Positions 51,445 to 62,520 of a stretch of 64,000 nucleotides of DNA are shown here, in pieces. A model generated the notes under the pieces. It saw nothing but the letters and a program-made list of their open reading frames with translations. It was not told the DNA's origin and ran no database searches. Position 1 is the stretch's first letter. Each line of letters starts with the position of its first letter. The position numbers and the translations under genes are program-made. The DNA comes from Ptiloglossa arizonensis (taxonomy: Eukaryota > Arthropoda > Insecta > Hymenoptera > Colletidae), in assembly GCF_051014685.1 (NCBI RefSeq), contig NW_027478914.1, forward strand, positions 1 to 64,000. The letters run 5' to 3'.

Positions 51445-52179
51445 TCCTTAACTTCAAACTCCCATATCTCGCGAACGGATTGACGAACTCGAGAAATTCC
51501 TGTTGCATCTGAAAGTAGAAACTCCACCGATTAGAATGGTGTGTACTTTTCCCCTAGGCCATTCCAGTTATTGGTTTCGAGTATCAGACTTGCGAAAATT
51601 TTGATGGTTTCTCAAACATTCCATAACTTCAAACTGCCATATCTCGCGAACGGATTGACGAACTCGAGAAATTCCTGTTGCAACTGAAAGTAGAAACTCG
51701 CCCGATTAGAGCGGTATGTGTATTTCTCCCCTAGGCCATTCCAGTTATCGGTTTCGAGTATCAGAGCAGCGAAAGTTTTGGTGGTTTCACATCAGTTCCA
51801 TGACTTCAAACTCCCATATCTCGCGAACGGAACGACGAACTCGAGAAATTCCTGTTGCATCTGAAAGTAGAAACTCCCCCGATTAGAATGGTGTGTATAC
51901 TATTCCCCTAGGCCATTCCAGTTATTGGTTTCGAGTATCGGACTTGCGATAATTTTGATAGTTTCTCAACCATTCCTTAACTTCAAACTCCCATATCTCG
52001 CGAACGGATTGACGAACTCGAGAAATTCCTGTTGCATCTGAAAGTAGAAACTCCCCCGGTTACAACGGTATGTGTATTTTTCCCCCAGGCCATTGTATTA
52101 ATTGGTTTCGAGTATCAGACTTGCGAATATTTTGATGGTTTCTCAACCATTCTTTAACTTCAAACTCTCATATCTCGCG

Positions 52180-52887
52180 ATCGGATTGACAAACTCGAGA
52201 AATTCCGGTTGCACCTGAAAGCAGAAACTCGCACGATTACAATGGTGTGTTTACTTTTCCCCTAAGCCATTCCTGTTAATGGTTTCGAGTCTCAGACTTG
52301 CGAAAATTTTGATCGTTTCTCAACCATTCCTTAACTTCAAACTCCCATATCTCGCGAACGGATTGACGAACTCGAGAAATTCCGGTTGCATCTGAAAGCA
52401 GAAACTCGCCCGATTACAACGGTATGTGTATTTTTGCCGTAGGCCAATGTAGTTATTGGTTTCGAGTATCAGACTTGCGAAAATTTTGATGGTTTCTCAA
52501 GCATTCTTTAACTTCAAACTCTCATATCTCGCGATCGGATTGACAAACTCGAGAAATTCCGGTTGCATCTGAAAGTAGAAACTCGCCCGATTACAATGGT
52601 GTGTGTACTTTTCCCCTAAGGCATTCCAGTTATTGGTTTCGAGTATCAGACTTGCGAAAATTTTGATGGTTTCTCAACCATTCCTTAACTTCAAACTCCC
52701 ATATCTCGCGAACGGATTGACGAACTCGAGAAATTCCGGTTGCATCTGAAAGCAGAAACTCGCCCGATTACAACGGTATGTGTATTTTTGCCGTAGGCCA
52801 ATGTAGTTATTGGTTTCGAGTATCAGACTTGCGAAAATTTTGATGGTTTCTCAACCATTCCTTAACTTCAAACTCCCATATCTCGCG
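52180..52887. repeat. Dimer (354-bp) duplication
   Basis: CGCGATCGGATTGACAAACTC near 52,178 and 52,532, and TTGCCGTAGGCCAATG near 52,434 and 52,788, are both 354 bp apart (2 x 177). This is one P plus one Q unit. Confidence 0.7.
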
Positions 52888-53169
52888 AACGGATTGACGA
52901 ACTCGGGAAATACCGGTTGCATCTGAAAGCAGAAACTCGCACGATTACAATGGTGTGTGTACTTTTCCCCTAAGCCTTTCCAGATATTGGTTTCGAGTAT
53001 CACACTTGCGAAAATTTTGATGGTTTCTCAACCATTCCTTATCTTCAAACTCCCATATTTCGCGAACGGATTGACGAAATCGAGAAATTCCTGTTGCATC
53101 TGAAAGTAGAAACTCTCCCGATTACAACGGTATGCGTATTTTTCCGCCAGGCCATTGTAGTTATTGGTT

Positions 53170-54590
53170 TCGAGTATCAGACTTGCGAAAATTTTGATGG
53201 TTTCTCAACCATTCCTTAACTTCAAACTCCCATATCTCGCGAACGGATTGACGAACTCGAGAAATTCCGGTTGCATCTGATAGCAGAAACTCGCCCGATT
53301 ACAATGGTGTGTGTACTTTTCCCCTAGGCCATTCCAGTTATTGGTTTCGAGTGTCAGGCTTGCGAAAATTTTGATGGTTTCTCAAACATTCCTTAACTTC
53401 AAACTCCCATATCTCGCGAACGGATTGCCGAACTCGAGAAATTCCTGTTGCATCTGAAAGTAGTATCTCGCCCGATTACAATGGTATGTGTATTTTTGCC
53501 GTAGGCCATAGTAGTTACTGGTTTCGAGTATCAGACTTACGAAAATTTTGATGGTTTCTCAACCATTCCTTAACTTCAAACTCCCATATCTCGCGAACGG
53601 ACTGACGAACTCGAGAAATTCCTGTTGCATCTGAAAGCAGAAACTCGCCCGATTACAAGGGTATGCGTATTTTTCCCCCAGGCCATTGTAGTTATTGGTT
53701 TCGAGTATCAGACTTGCGAAAATTTTGATGGTTTCTCAACCATTCCTTAACTTCAAACTCCCATATCTCGCGAACGGATTGACGAACTCGGGTAATTCCT
53801 GTTGCACCTGAAAGCAGATACTAGCACGATTACAATGGTGTGTGTACTTTTCCCCTAAGCCATTCCAGTTATTGGTTTCGAGTATCAGACTTGCGAAAAT
53901 TTTGATGGTTTCTCAACCATTCCTTAACTTCAAACTCCCATATCTCGCGAACGGATTGACGAACTCGAGAAATTCCGGTTGCATCTGATAGCAGAAACTC
54001 GCCCGATTACAATGGTGTGTGTACTTTTCCCCTAGGCCATTCCAGTTATTGGTTTCGAGTGTCAGACTTGCGAAAATTTTGATGGTTTCTCAAACATTCC
54101 TTAACTTCAAACTCCCATATCTCGCGAACGGATTGCCGAACTCGAGAAATTCCTGTTGCATCTGAAAGTAGTATCTCGCCCGATTACAATGGTATGTGTA
54201 TTTTTGCCGTAGGCCATAGTAGTTACTGGTTTCGAGTATCAGACTTACGAAAATTTTGATGGTTTCTCAACCATTCCTTAACTTCAAACTCCCATATCTC
54301 GCGAACGGACTGACGAACTCGAGAAATTCCTGTTGCATCTGAAAGCAGAAACTCGCCCGATTACAAGGGTATGCGTATTTTTCCCCCAGGCCATTGTAGT
54401 TATTGGTTTCGAGTATCAGACTTGCGAAAATTTTGATGGTTTCTCAACCATTCCTTAACTTCAAACTCCCATATCTCGCGAACGGATTGACGAACTCGGG
54501 TAATTCCTGTTGCACCTGAAAGCAGATACTAGCACGATTACAATGGTGTGTGTACTTTTCCCCTAAGCCATTCCAGTTATTGGTTTCGAG
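53170..54590. repeat. 4-monomer (708-bp) tandem duplication
   Basis: CTGATAGCAG marks lie at 53,281 and 53,989 (tagcag), exactly 708 bp apart. Shared rare marks are GGATTGCCGAAC, GTAGTATCTCG, AGACTTACGAAAATT, CGGACTGACG, CTCGGGTAATTCC and GATACTAGCACG. The copies are nearly identical, so the event is young. Differences include GTGTCAGGCTTG against GTGTCAGACTTG. Confidence 0.85.
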
Positions 54591-55051
54591 TATCATACTT
54601 GCGAAAATTTGGATGGTTTCTCAACCATTCCTTAACTTCAAACTCCCATATCTCGCGAACGGATTGACGAACTCGAGAAATTCCTGTTGCATCTGAAAGT
54701 AGAAACACGCCCGATTACAATGGTGTGTGTACTTTTCCCCTAAGCCATTCCATTTATTGGTTTCGAGTATCAGACTGGCGAAAATTTGGATGGTTTCTCA
54801 ACCATTCCTTAAATTCAAACTCCCATATTTCGCGAACGGATTGACGAAATCGAGAAATTCCTGTTGCATCTGAAAGTAGAAACACGCCCGATTACAATGG
54901 TGTGTGTACTCTTCCCCTAAGCCATTCCATTTATTGGTTTCGAGTATCAGACTGGCGAAAATTTTGATGGTTTCTCAACCATTCCTTAAATTCAAACTCC
55001 CATATTTCGCGAACGGATTGACGAAATCGAGAAATTCCTGTTGCATCTGGA
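54590..55051. repeat. Single-monomer duplication (177 bp)
   Basis: Adjacent units share GAAACACGCCCG, CCATTTATTGG (54,751 and 54,928) and AGACTGGCG. They are exactly 177 bp apart, the smallest duplication class in the window. Confidence 0.7.
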
Positions 55052-57100
55052 AGTAGAAACTCTCCCGATTACAACGGTGTGTGTACTTTTCCCCTAAGCC
55101 ATTCCAGTTATTGGTTCCGAGTATCAGATTTGCGAAAATTTTGATGGTTTCTCAACCATTCCTTAACTTCAAACTCCCATATCTCGCGAACGGATTGACG
55201 AACTCGAGAAATTCCTGTTGCATCTGAAAGTAGTATCTCGCCCGATTACAATGGTATGTGTATTTTTGCCCCAGGCCATAGCAGTTATTGGTTTCGAGTA
55301 TCAGACTTGCAAAAACTTTGATGGTTTCTCAACCATTCCTTAACTTCAAACACCCATATCTCGCGAACGGATTGACGAACTCGAGAAATTCCTGTTGCAT
55401 CTGAAAGCAGAAACTCGCCCGATCACAATGGTGTGTGTACTTTTCCCCTAGGCCATTCCAGTTATTGGTTTCGACTATCAGACTTGCGAAAATTTGGATG
55501 GTTTCTCAAACATTCCTTAACTTCAAACTCCCATATCTCGCGAACGGATTGACGAACTCGAGAAATTCCTGTTGCATCTGAAAGCAGAAACTCGCCCGAT
55601 TACAACGTTATGCGTATTTTTGCCCTAGACCAATGTAGTTATTGGTTTCGAGTATCAGACTTGCGAAAATTTTGATGGTATCTCAACCATTCCTTAACTT
55701 CAAACTCCCATATCTCGCGAACGGATTGACGAACTCGAGAAATTCCTATTGCATCTGAAAGCAGAAACTCTCCCGATTACAACGGTATGTGTATTTTTCG
55801 CCCAGGCCATTGTAGTTATTGGTTTCGAGCATCAGACTTGCGAAAATTTTGATGGTTTCTCAACCATTCCTTAAATTCAAACTCCCATATCTCGCGAACG
55901 GACTGACGAACTCGAGAAATTCCTGTTGCATCTGAAGGCAGAAACTCGCCCGATTACAACGGTATGCGTATTTTTCCCCCAGGCCATTGTAGTTATTTGT
56001 TTCGGGTATCGGACTTGCGAAAATTTTGATGGTTTCTCAACCATTCTTTAACTTCAAACTCTCATATCTCGCGATCGGATTGACAAACTCGAGAAAATCC
56101 GGTTGCACCTGAAAGCAGAAACTAGCACGATTACAATGGTGTGTGTACTTTTCCCCTAAGCCATTCCAGTTATTGGTTTCGAGTATCACACTTGCGAAAA
56201 TTTGGATGGTTTCTCAACCATTCCTTAACTTCAAACTCCCATATCTCGCGAACGGATTGACGAACTCGAGAAATTCCTGTTGCATCTGAAAGTAGAAACT
56301 CTCCCGATTACAACGGTGTGTGTACTTTTCCCCTAAGCCATTCCAGTTATTGGTTCCGAGTATCAGACTTGCGAAAATTTTGATGGTTTCTCAACCATTC
56401 CTTAACTTCAAACTCCCATATCTCGCGAACGGATTGACGAACTCGAGAAATTCCTGTTGCATCTGAAAGTAGTATCTCGCCCGATTACAATGGTATGTGT
56501 ATTTTTGCCCCAGGCCATAGCAGTTATTGGTTTCGAGTATCAGACTTGCAAAAACTTTGATGGTTTCTCAACCATTCCTTAACTTCAAACACCCATATCT
56601 CGCGAACGGATTGACGAACTCGAGAAATTCCTGTTGCATCTGAAAGCAGAAACTCGCCCGATTACAATGGTGTGTGTACTTTTCCCCTAGGCCATTCCAG
56701 TTATTGGGTTCGACTATCAGACTTGCGAAAATTTTGATGGTTTCTCAAACATTCCTTGACTTCAAACTCCCATATCTCGCGAACGGATTGACGAACTCGA
56801 GAAATTCCTGTTGCATCTGAAAGCAGAAACTCGCCCGATTACAACGGTATGCGTATTTTTGCCCTAGACCAATGTAGTTATTGGTTTCGAGTATCAGACT
56901 TGCGAAAATTTTGATGGTATCTCAACCATTCCTTAACTTCAAACTCCCATATCTCGCGAACGGATTGACGAACTCGAGAAGTTCCTATTGCATCTGAAAG
57001 CAGAAACTCTCCCGATTACAACGGTATGTGTATTTTTCGCCCAGGCCATTGTAGTTATTGGTTTCGAGCATCAGACTTGCGAAAATTTTGATGGTTTTTC
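55052..57100. repeat. 7-monomer (1,239-bp) tandem duplication, second copy partial
   Basis: GGTTCCGAG lies at 55,113 and 56,352, an offset of 1,239 bp (7 x 177). Shared marks include GTAGTATCTCG, TTGCCCCAGGCCATAGCAG, TTCGACTATCAG, GATGGTATCTCAACC and TTTCGAGCATCAG. The copies part near 57,100. Confidence 0.85.
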
Positions 57101-58059
57101 AACCATTCCTTAATTTCAAACTCCCATATCTTGCGAACGGAATGAGGAACTCGAGAAATTCCTGTTGCATCTGAAAGCAGAAACTCGCCCGATTACAATG
57201 GTGTGTGCACTTTTCCCCTAGGCCATTCCAGTTATTGGTTTCGAGTATCATACTTGCGAAAATTTTGATGGTTTCTCAACCATTCCTTAACTTCAAACTC
57301 CCATATCTCGCGAACGGATTGACGAACTCGAGAAATTCCTGTTGCATCTGAAAGCAGAAACTCGCCCGATTACAACGGTGTGTGTATTTTTGCCCTAGGC
57401 CAATGTAGTTATTGGTTTCGAGTATCAGACTTGCGAAAATTTTGATGTTTTCCCAACCATTCCTTAACTTCAAACTCCCATATCTCGCGAACGGATTGAC
57501 GAACTCGAGAAATTCCTGTTGCATCTGGAAGTAGAAACTCGCCCGATTACAATGGTGTGTGTACTTTTCCCCTAAGCCATTCCTGTTGTTGGTTTCGAGT
57601 ATCAGACTTGCGAAAATTTCGATGGTTCCTCAACCATTCCTTAACTTCAAACTCCCATATCTCGCGAACGGATTGACGAACTCGAGAAATTCCTGTTGCA
57701 TCTGAAAGTAGTGTCTCGCCCGATTACAACGGTATATGTATTTTTCCCCCAGGCCATAGTAGTTATTGGTTTCGAGTAACAGACTTGCGAAAATTTTGAT
57801 GGTTTCTCAACCATTCCTTAACTTCAAACTCCCATATCTCGCGAACGGATTGACGAACTCGAGAAATTCCTGTTGCATCTGAAAGCAGAAACTCGCCCGA
57901 TTACAATGGTGTGCGTACTTTTCCCCTAAGCCATTCCAGTTAATGGTTTCGAGTATCAGACTTCCGAAATTTTTGATGGTTTCTCAACCATTCCTTAACT
58001 TCAAACTCCCATACCTTGCGAACGGATTGACGAACTCGAGAAACTCCTGTTGCATCTGA

Positions 58060-59590
58060 AAGCAGAAACTCGTCCGATTTCAACGGTATGGGTATTTTTG
58101 CCCTAGGCCATAGTAGTTATTGGTTTCGAGTATCAGACTTCCGAAAATTTTGATGGTTTCTCAACCATTCCTTAACTTCAAACTCCCATATCTCGCGAAC
58201 GGATTGACGAACTCGAGAAATTCCTTTGCATCTGAAAGTAGAAACTCTCCCGATTACAACGGTATGTGTATTTTTCCCCCAGGCCACAGTAGTTATTGGT
58301 TTCGAGTATCAGACTTGCGAAAATTTTGATGGTCTCTCAACCATTCCTTAATTTCAAACTCTCATATCTCGCGATCGGATTGACGAACTCGAGAAATTCC
58401 TGTTGCGTCTGAAAGCAGAAACTCGCCCGATTACAACGATATGTGTATTTTGGCCCTAGGCCAATGTAGTTATTGGTTTCGAGTATCAGACTTGCGAAAA
58501 TTTTGATGTTTTCTCAACCATTCCTTAACTTCAAACTCCCATATCTCGCGAACGGATTGACGAACTCGAGAAATTCCTGTTGCATCTGAAAGCAGAAACT
58601 CGCCCGATTACAATGGTGTGCGTACTTTTCCCCTAAGCCATTCCAGTTAATGGTTTCGAGTATCAGACTTCCGCAATTTTTGATGATTTCTCAACCATTC
58701 CTTAACTTCAAACTCCCATACCTTGCGAACGGATTGACGAACTCGAGAAACTCCTGTTGCATCTGGAAGCAGAAACTCGCCCGATTACAACGATATGTGT
58801 ATTTTGGCCCTAGGCCAATGTAGTTATTGGTTTCGAGTATCAGACTTGCGAAATTTTTGATGGTTTCTCAACCATTCCTTAACTTCAAACTCCCATACCT
58901 TGCGAACGGATTGACGAACTCGAGAAACTCCTGTTGCATCTGAAAGCAGAAACTCGTCCGATTTCAACGGTATGGGTATTTTTGCCCTAGGCCATAGTAG
59001 TTATTGGTTTCGAGTATCAGACTTCCGAGAATTTTGATGGTTTCTCAACCATTCCTTAACTTCAAACTCCCATATCTCGCGAACGGATTGACGAACTCGA
59101 GAAATTCCTGTTGCATCTGAAAGTAGAAACTCTCCCGATTACAACGGTATGTGTATTTTCCCCCCAGGCCACAGTAGTTATTGGTTTCCAGTAACAGACT
59201 TGCGAAAATTTTGATGGCTTCTCAACCATTCCTTAACTTCAAACTCCCATATCTCGCGAACGGATTGACGAACCCAAGAAATTGCTGTTGCATCTGAAAG
59301 CAGAAACTCGCCCGATTACAACGGTATGTGAATTTTTGCCCTAGGCCATTCCAGTTATTGGTTTCGAGTATCAGACTTCCGAAATTTTTGATGGTTTCTC
59401 AACCATTCCTTAACTTCAAACTCCCATATCTCGCGAACGGATTGACGAACTCGAGAAATTCCTGTTGCGTCTGAAAGCAGAAACTCGCCCGATTACAACG
59501 ATATGTGTATTTTGGCCCTAGGCCAATGTAGTTATTGGTTTCGAGTATCAGACTTGCGAAAATTTTGATGGTTTCTCAACCATTCCTTAA
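58060..59590. repeat. Interleaved 2-, 4- and 5-monomer duplications
   Basis: TTTTGGCCCTAGGCCAATG-type marks (tggccc) lie at 58,451, 58,805 and 59,513, steps of 354 and 708 bp. GTATGGGTATTTTTG marks (ggg) lie at 58,090 and 58,974, an offset of 884 bp; the missing base is in AAATTCCTTTGC near 58,225. CCATACCTTGCGAACGG recurs near 58,010, 58,717 and 58,890. Confidence 0.65.
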
Positions 59591-61053
59591 CTTCAAACTC
59601 CCATATCTCGCGAACGGATTGACGAACTCGAAAAATTCCTGTTGCATCTGAAAGCAGATACCTTGCCCGATTACAACGGTCTGTGTATCTTTCCCCTAGG
59701 CCATTGTAGTTATTGGTTTCGAGTATCAGACTAGCGAAAATTTTGATGGCTTCTCAATCATTCCTTAACTTCTATGTCCCATATTTCGCGAACGGATAGA
59801 CGAACTCGAGAAATTCCTGTTGCATCTGAAAGTAGAAACTCGCCCGATTACAATGGTGTGTGCACTTTTCCCTTGGGCCATTCCAGTTATTGGTTTCGAG
59901 TATCAGACTTACAATACTTTGATGGTTTCTCAACCATTCCTTAACTTCAAACTCCCATATCTCGCGAACGGTTTGACGAACTCGAGAAATTCCTGTTGCA
60001 TCTGAAAGTAGAAACTCGCCCGATTACAATGGTGTGTGTACTTTTCCCCTAGGCGATTCCAGTTATTGGTTTCGAGTATCAGACTTGCGAAAATTTTGAT
60101 GGTTTCTCAACCATTCCTTAACTTCAAACTCCCATATCTCGCGAACGGATTGACGAACTCGAGATATTCCTGTTGCATCTGAATGTAGAAACTCGCCCGA
60201 TTGCAACGGTATGTGTTCTTTTCCCCTAGGCCATTCCAGTTATTCGTTTCTAGAATCAGAATTGCGAAAATTTTGATGGTTTCTCAACCATCTCTTAACT
60301 CCAAACTCCGATATTTCGCGAACGGATTGACAAACTCGAGAAATTCCTATTGCATCTGAAAGTAGAAACTCGCCCGATTACGATGGTGTGTGTGCTTTTC
60401 CCCCAGGCCATTCCAGTTATAGGTTTCGAGTATCAGACCAGCGAAAATTTTGATGGTTTCTCAAACATTCCGTAACTTCAAACTCCCATATCTCGCGAAC
60501 GGATTGACGAACTCGAGAAATTCCTGTTGCATCTGAAAGCAGAAACTCGCCCGATTACAAGGCTATGTGTATTTTTACCCTAGGCCTTTGTAGTTATTGG
60601 TTTCGAGTATCAGACTTGCGAAAATTTTGATGGTTTCTCAACGATTCCTTAACTTCAAACTCCCATACCTCGCGAACGGATTGGCGAACTCGAGAAATTC
60701 CTATTGCATCTGAAAGTATAAACTCGCCCGATTACAACGGTATGTGTATTCTTCCCCTAGGCCATTGTAGTTATTGGTTTCGAGTATCAGTCTTTCGAAA
60801 ATTTTGATGGTTTCTCAACCACTCCTTAACTTCAAACTCCTATATCTCGCGAACTGATCGACGATCTCGAGATATTCCTGTTGCATCTGAAAGCAGAACC
60901 TCGCTCGATTACAATGGTATGTGTATCTTTGCCCTAGGCAATAGTAGTTATTGGTTTCGAGTATCAGACTTGCGAACATTTTGATGGTTTCTCAACCATT
61001 CCTTAACTTCAAACTCCCATATCTCGCGAACGGATTGACGAACTCGAGAAATT

Positions 61054-61407
61054 CCTGCTGCATCTGAAAGCAGAAACTCGCCCAATTACAACGGTATGTG
61101 TATTTTTGCCCTAGGCAATAGTAGTTATTGGTTTCGAGTATCAGACTTGGCAAAATTTTGATGGATTCTCAACCATTCCTTAACTTCAAACTCCCATATC
61201 TCGCGAACGGATTGACGAACTCGAGAAATTCCTGCTGCATCTGAAAGCAGAAACTCTCCCAATTACAACGGTATGTGTATTTTTGCCCTAGGCAATAGTA
61301 GTTATTGGTTTCGAGTATCAGACCTGCCAAAATTTTGATGGTTTCTCAACCATTCCTTAACTTCAAACTCACATATCTCGCGAACGGATTACCAACTCGA
61401 GAAATTC
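61054..61407. repeat. Adjacent single-monomer repeats (177 bp)
   Basis: CCTGCTGCATCTGAAAGCAG occurs at 61,054 and 61,231, followed in both by the AATTACAACGG and CTAGGCAATAGTAG variants. This is a local one-unit duplication. The monomer after it contains a one-base loss (GGATTACCAACTC near 61,387). Confidence 0.7.
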
Positions 61408-61609
61408 CAGTTGCACCTGAAAGCAGAAACTCGCCCGATTACAGTGGTATGTGTACTTTTCCCCTAGGCCATTCCAGTTATTGGTTTCGAGTATCAGACC
61501 AGCGAAAATTTTGTTAGTTTCTCAAGCATTCCTTAACTTCAAACCCCCAAATCTCGCGAACGGATTGACGAACTCGAGAAGTTCCTGCTGCATCTGATGG
61601 TAGAAGATC

Positions 61610-62520
61610 GCCCGATTACAACGGTATGTGTATTTTTGCCCTAGGCAATAGAAGTTATTGGTTTCGAGTATCAGACTTGCGATAGTTTTGATGGTTTCTC
61701 AACCATTCCTTGACTTCAAACTCCCATATCTCGCGAACGGATTGACGAACTCGAGAAATTTCTGTTGCATCTGAAAGCAGAAGCTCGATCGATTTCAACG
61801 GTATGTGTATTGTTCCCCTCGGCAATAGTACTTATTGCTTTCGAGTATCAGACTTGCGAAAATTTTGATGGATTCTCAACCATTCCTTAACTTCAAACTC
61901 CCATATCTCGCGAACGGATTGACGAACTCGAGAAATTCCTGCTGCATCTGAAAGCAGAAGCTCGCCCGATTACAATGGCATGTGTATTTTTCCCCTAGGC
62001 CATTCCAGTTATTGGTTTCGAGTATCAGACCAGCGAAAATTTTGATGGTTTCTCAACCATTCCTTAACTTCAAACACCCATATCTCGAGAACGGATTGAC
62101 GAACTCTTGACATTCTTGTTGCATCTGAAAGTGGAAACTCGCCCGATTACATCGGTATGTGTATTTTTCCCCTCGGCAATAGTACTTATCGGTTTCGAGT
62201 ATGAGACTTGCGAAAATTTTGAGGGTTTCTCAACCATTCCTTAACTTCAAACTCCCATATCTCGCGGACGGATTGACGAACTCGAGAAATTCCTGTTGCA
62301 TCTGAAAGTAGAAACTCGCCCGAATACAACGGTATATTTATTTTTGCCCTAGGCAATAGAAGTTATTGGTTTCGAGTATCAGACTTGCGATAGTTTTGAT
62401 GGTTTCTCAACCATTCCTTGACTTCAAACTCCCATATCTCGCGAACGGATTGACGAACTCGAGAAATTTCTGTTGCATCTGAAAGCAGAAGCTCGATCGA
62501 TTTCAACGGTATGTGTATTT
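61610..62520. repeat. 4-monomer (708-bp) duplication, second copy partial
   Basis: GAAGTTATTG lies at 61,651 and 62,359, exactly 708 bp apart, followed in both by GCGATAGTTTTGATGG, CCTTGACTTC and GCTCGATCGATTTCAACGG. The copies part near 62,520. Another mark, TGTTCCCCTCGGCAATAGTAC, recurs 8 monomers apart (61,811 and 63,227). Confidence 0.7.

Larger units (their letters stand above)
51279..51455. repeat. Reference monomer of the satellite (177 bp)
   Basis: This copy is close to the majority sequence and serves as a guide to the unit, numbered from AAACTCCC. Positions 5-21 hold a CENP-B-box-like element on the reverse strand. Positions 14-19 are TCGCGA, 33-38 CTCGAG and 100-105 CCTAGG, all palindromes. 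The variable middle (about 80-118) defines the P and Q types; this copy is P. Positions 142-149 are AAAATTTT and 151-166 are a hairpin-forming inverted repeat. Base composition is 42 C and 32 G in 177 (41.8% G+C), with 9 CpG, five of them within positions 15-36. The unit is near nucleosome-repeat length. Confidence 0.9.
49117..51765. repeat. HOR module X, 15-monomer form (2,649 bp)
   Basis: The GGAACGACG unit that normally starts X is replaced by a 175-bp unit with CCACCGATTAG. X then follows in its long form with two CTCAGGAACGG units (the second with CAGGAAC at 50,939) and one extra near-consensus monomer (51,279-51,455). It contains three 175-bp monomers (near 49,232, 49,585 and 51,535). 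Confidence 0.75.
31471..52080. repeat. Block C: homogenised satellite domain with X and Y HOR modules
   Basis: The domain is marked by CCACCGATTAG with GGTGTGTACTTTT (one GT missing, 175-bp units), GGATAGACGAAC, CTCAGGAACGG, GTGGTTATTAATTTCG and GCAGCGAAAGTTTTGGTGG. The last mark recurs at 33,747, 36,221, 37,458, 40,108, 42,582, 44,348, 46,114, 47,351, 49,117 and 51,766. It divides the block into modules of 14, 7, 15, 14, 10, 10, 7, 10 and 15 monomers. Modules of the same class appear almost identical, so turnover is recent. Confidence 0.85.
52081..59590. repeat. Block D: satellite domain with short local duplications
   Basis: The flavour changes near 52,080. The 175-bp marker monomers and CTCAGGAACGG stop, and AAATTCCGGTTGC, TTGCCGTAGGCCAATG, CGCGATCGGATTGACAAAC, CCCCTAAGCC and GTAGTATCTCGCCCG appear. 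Duplications span 2, 4 or 7 monomers rather than kilobases. No gene or insertion is visible. Confidence 0.75.

Noticed and set aside
31471..52080. Transposon or LTR insertion suggested by kilobase-scale direct repeats
   Set aside because: The repeats consist entirely of satellite monomers in phase, with no terminal repeats, target-site duplications or coding sequence.
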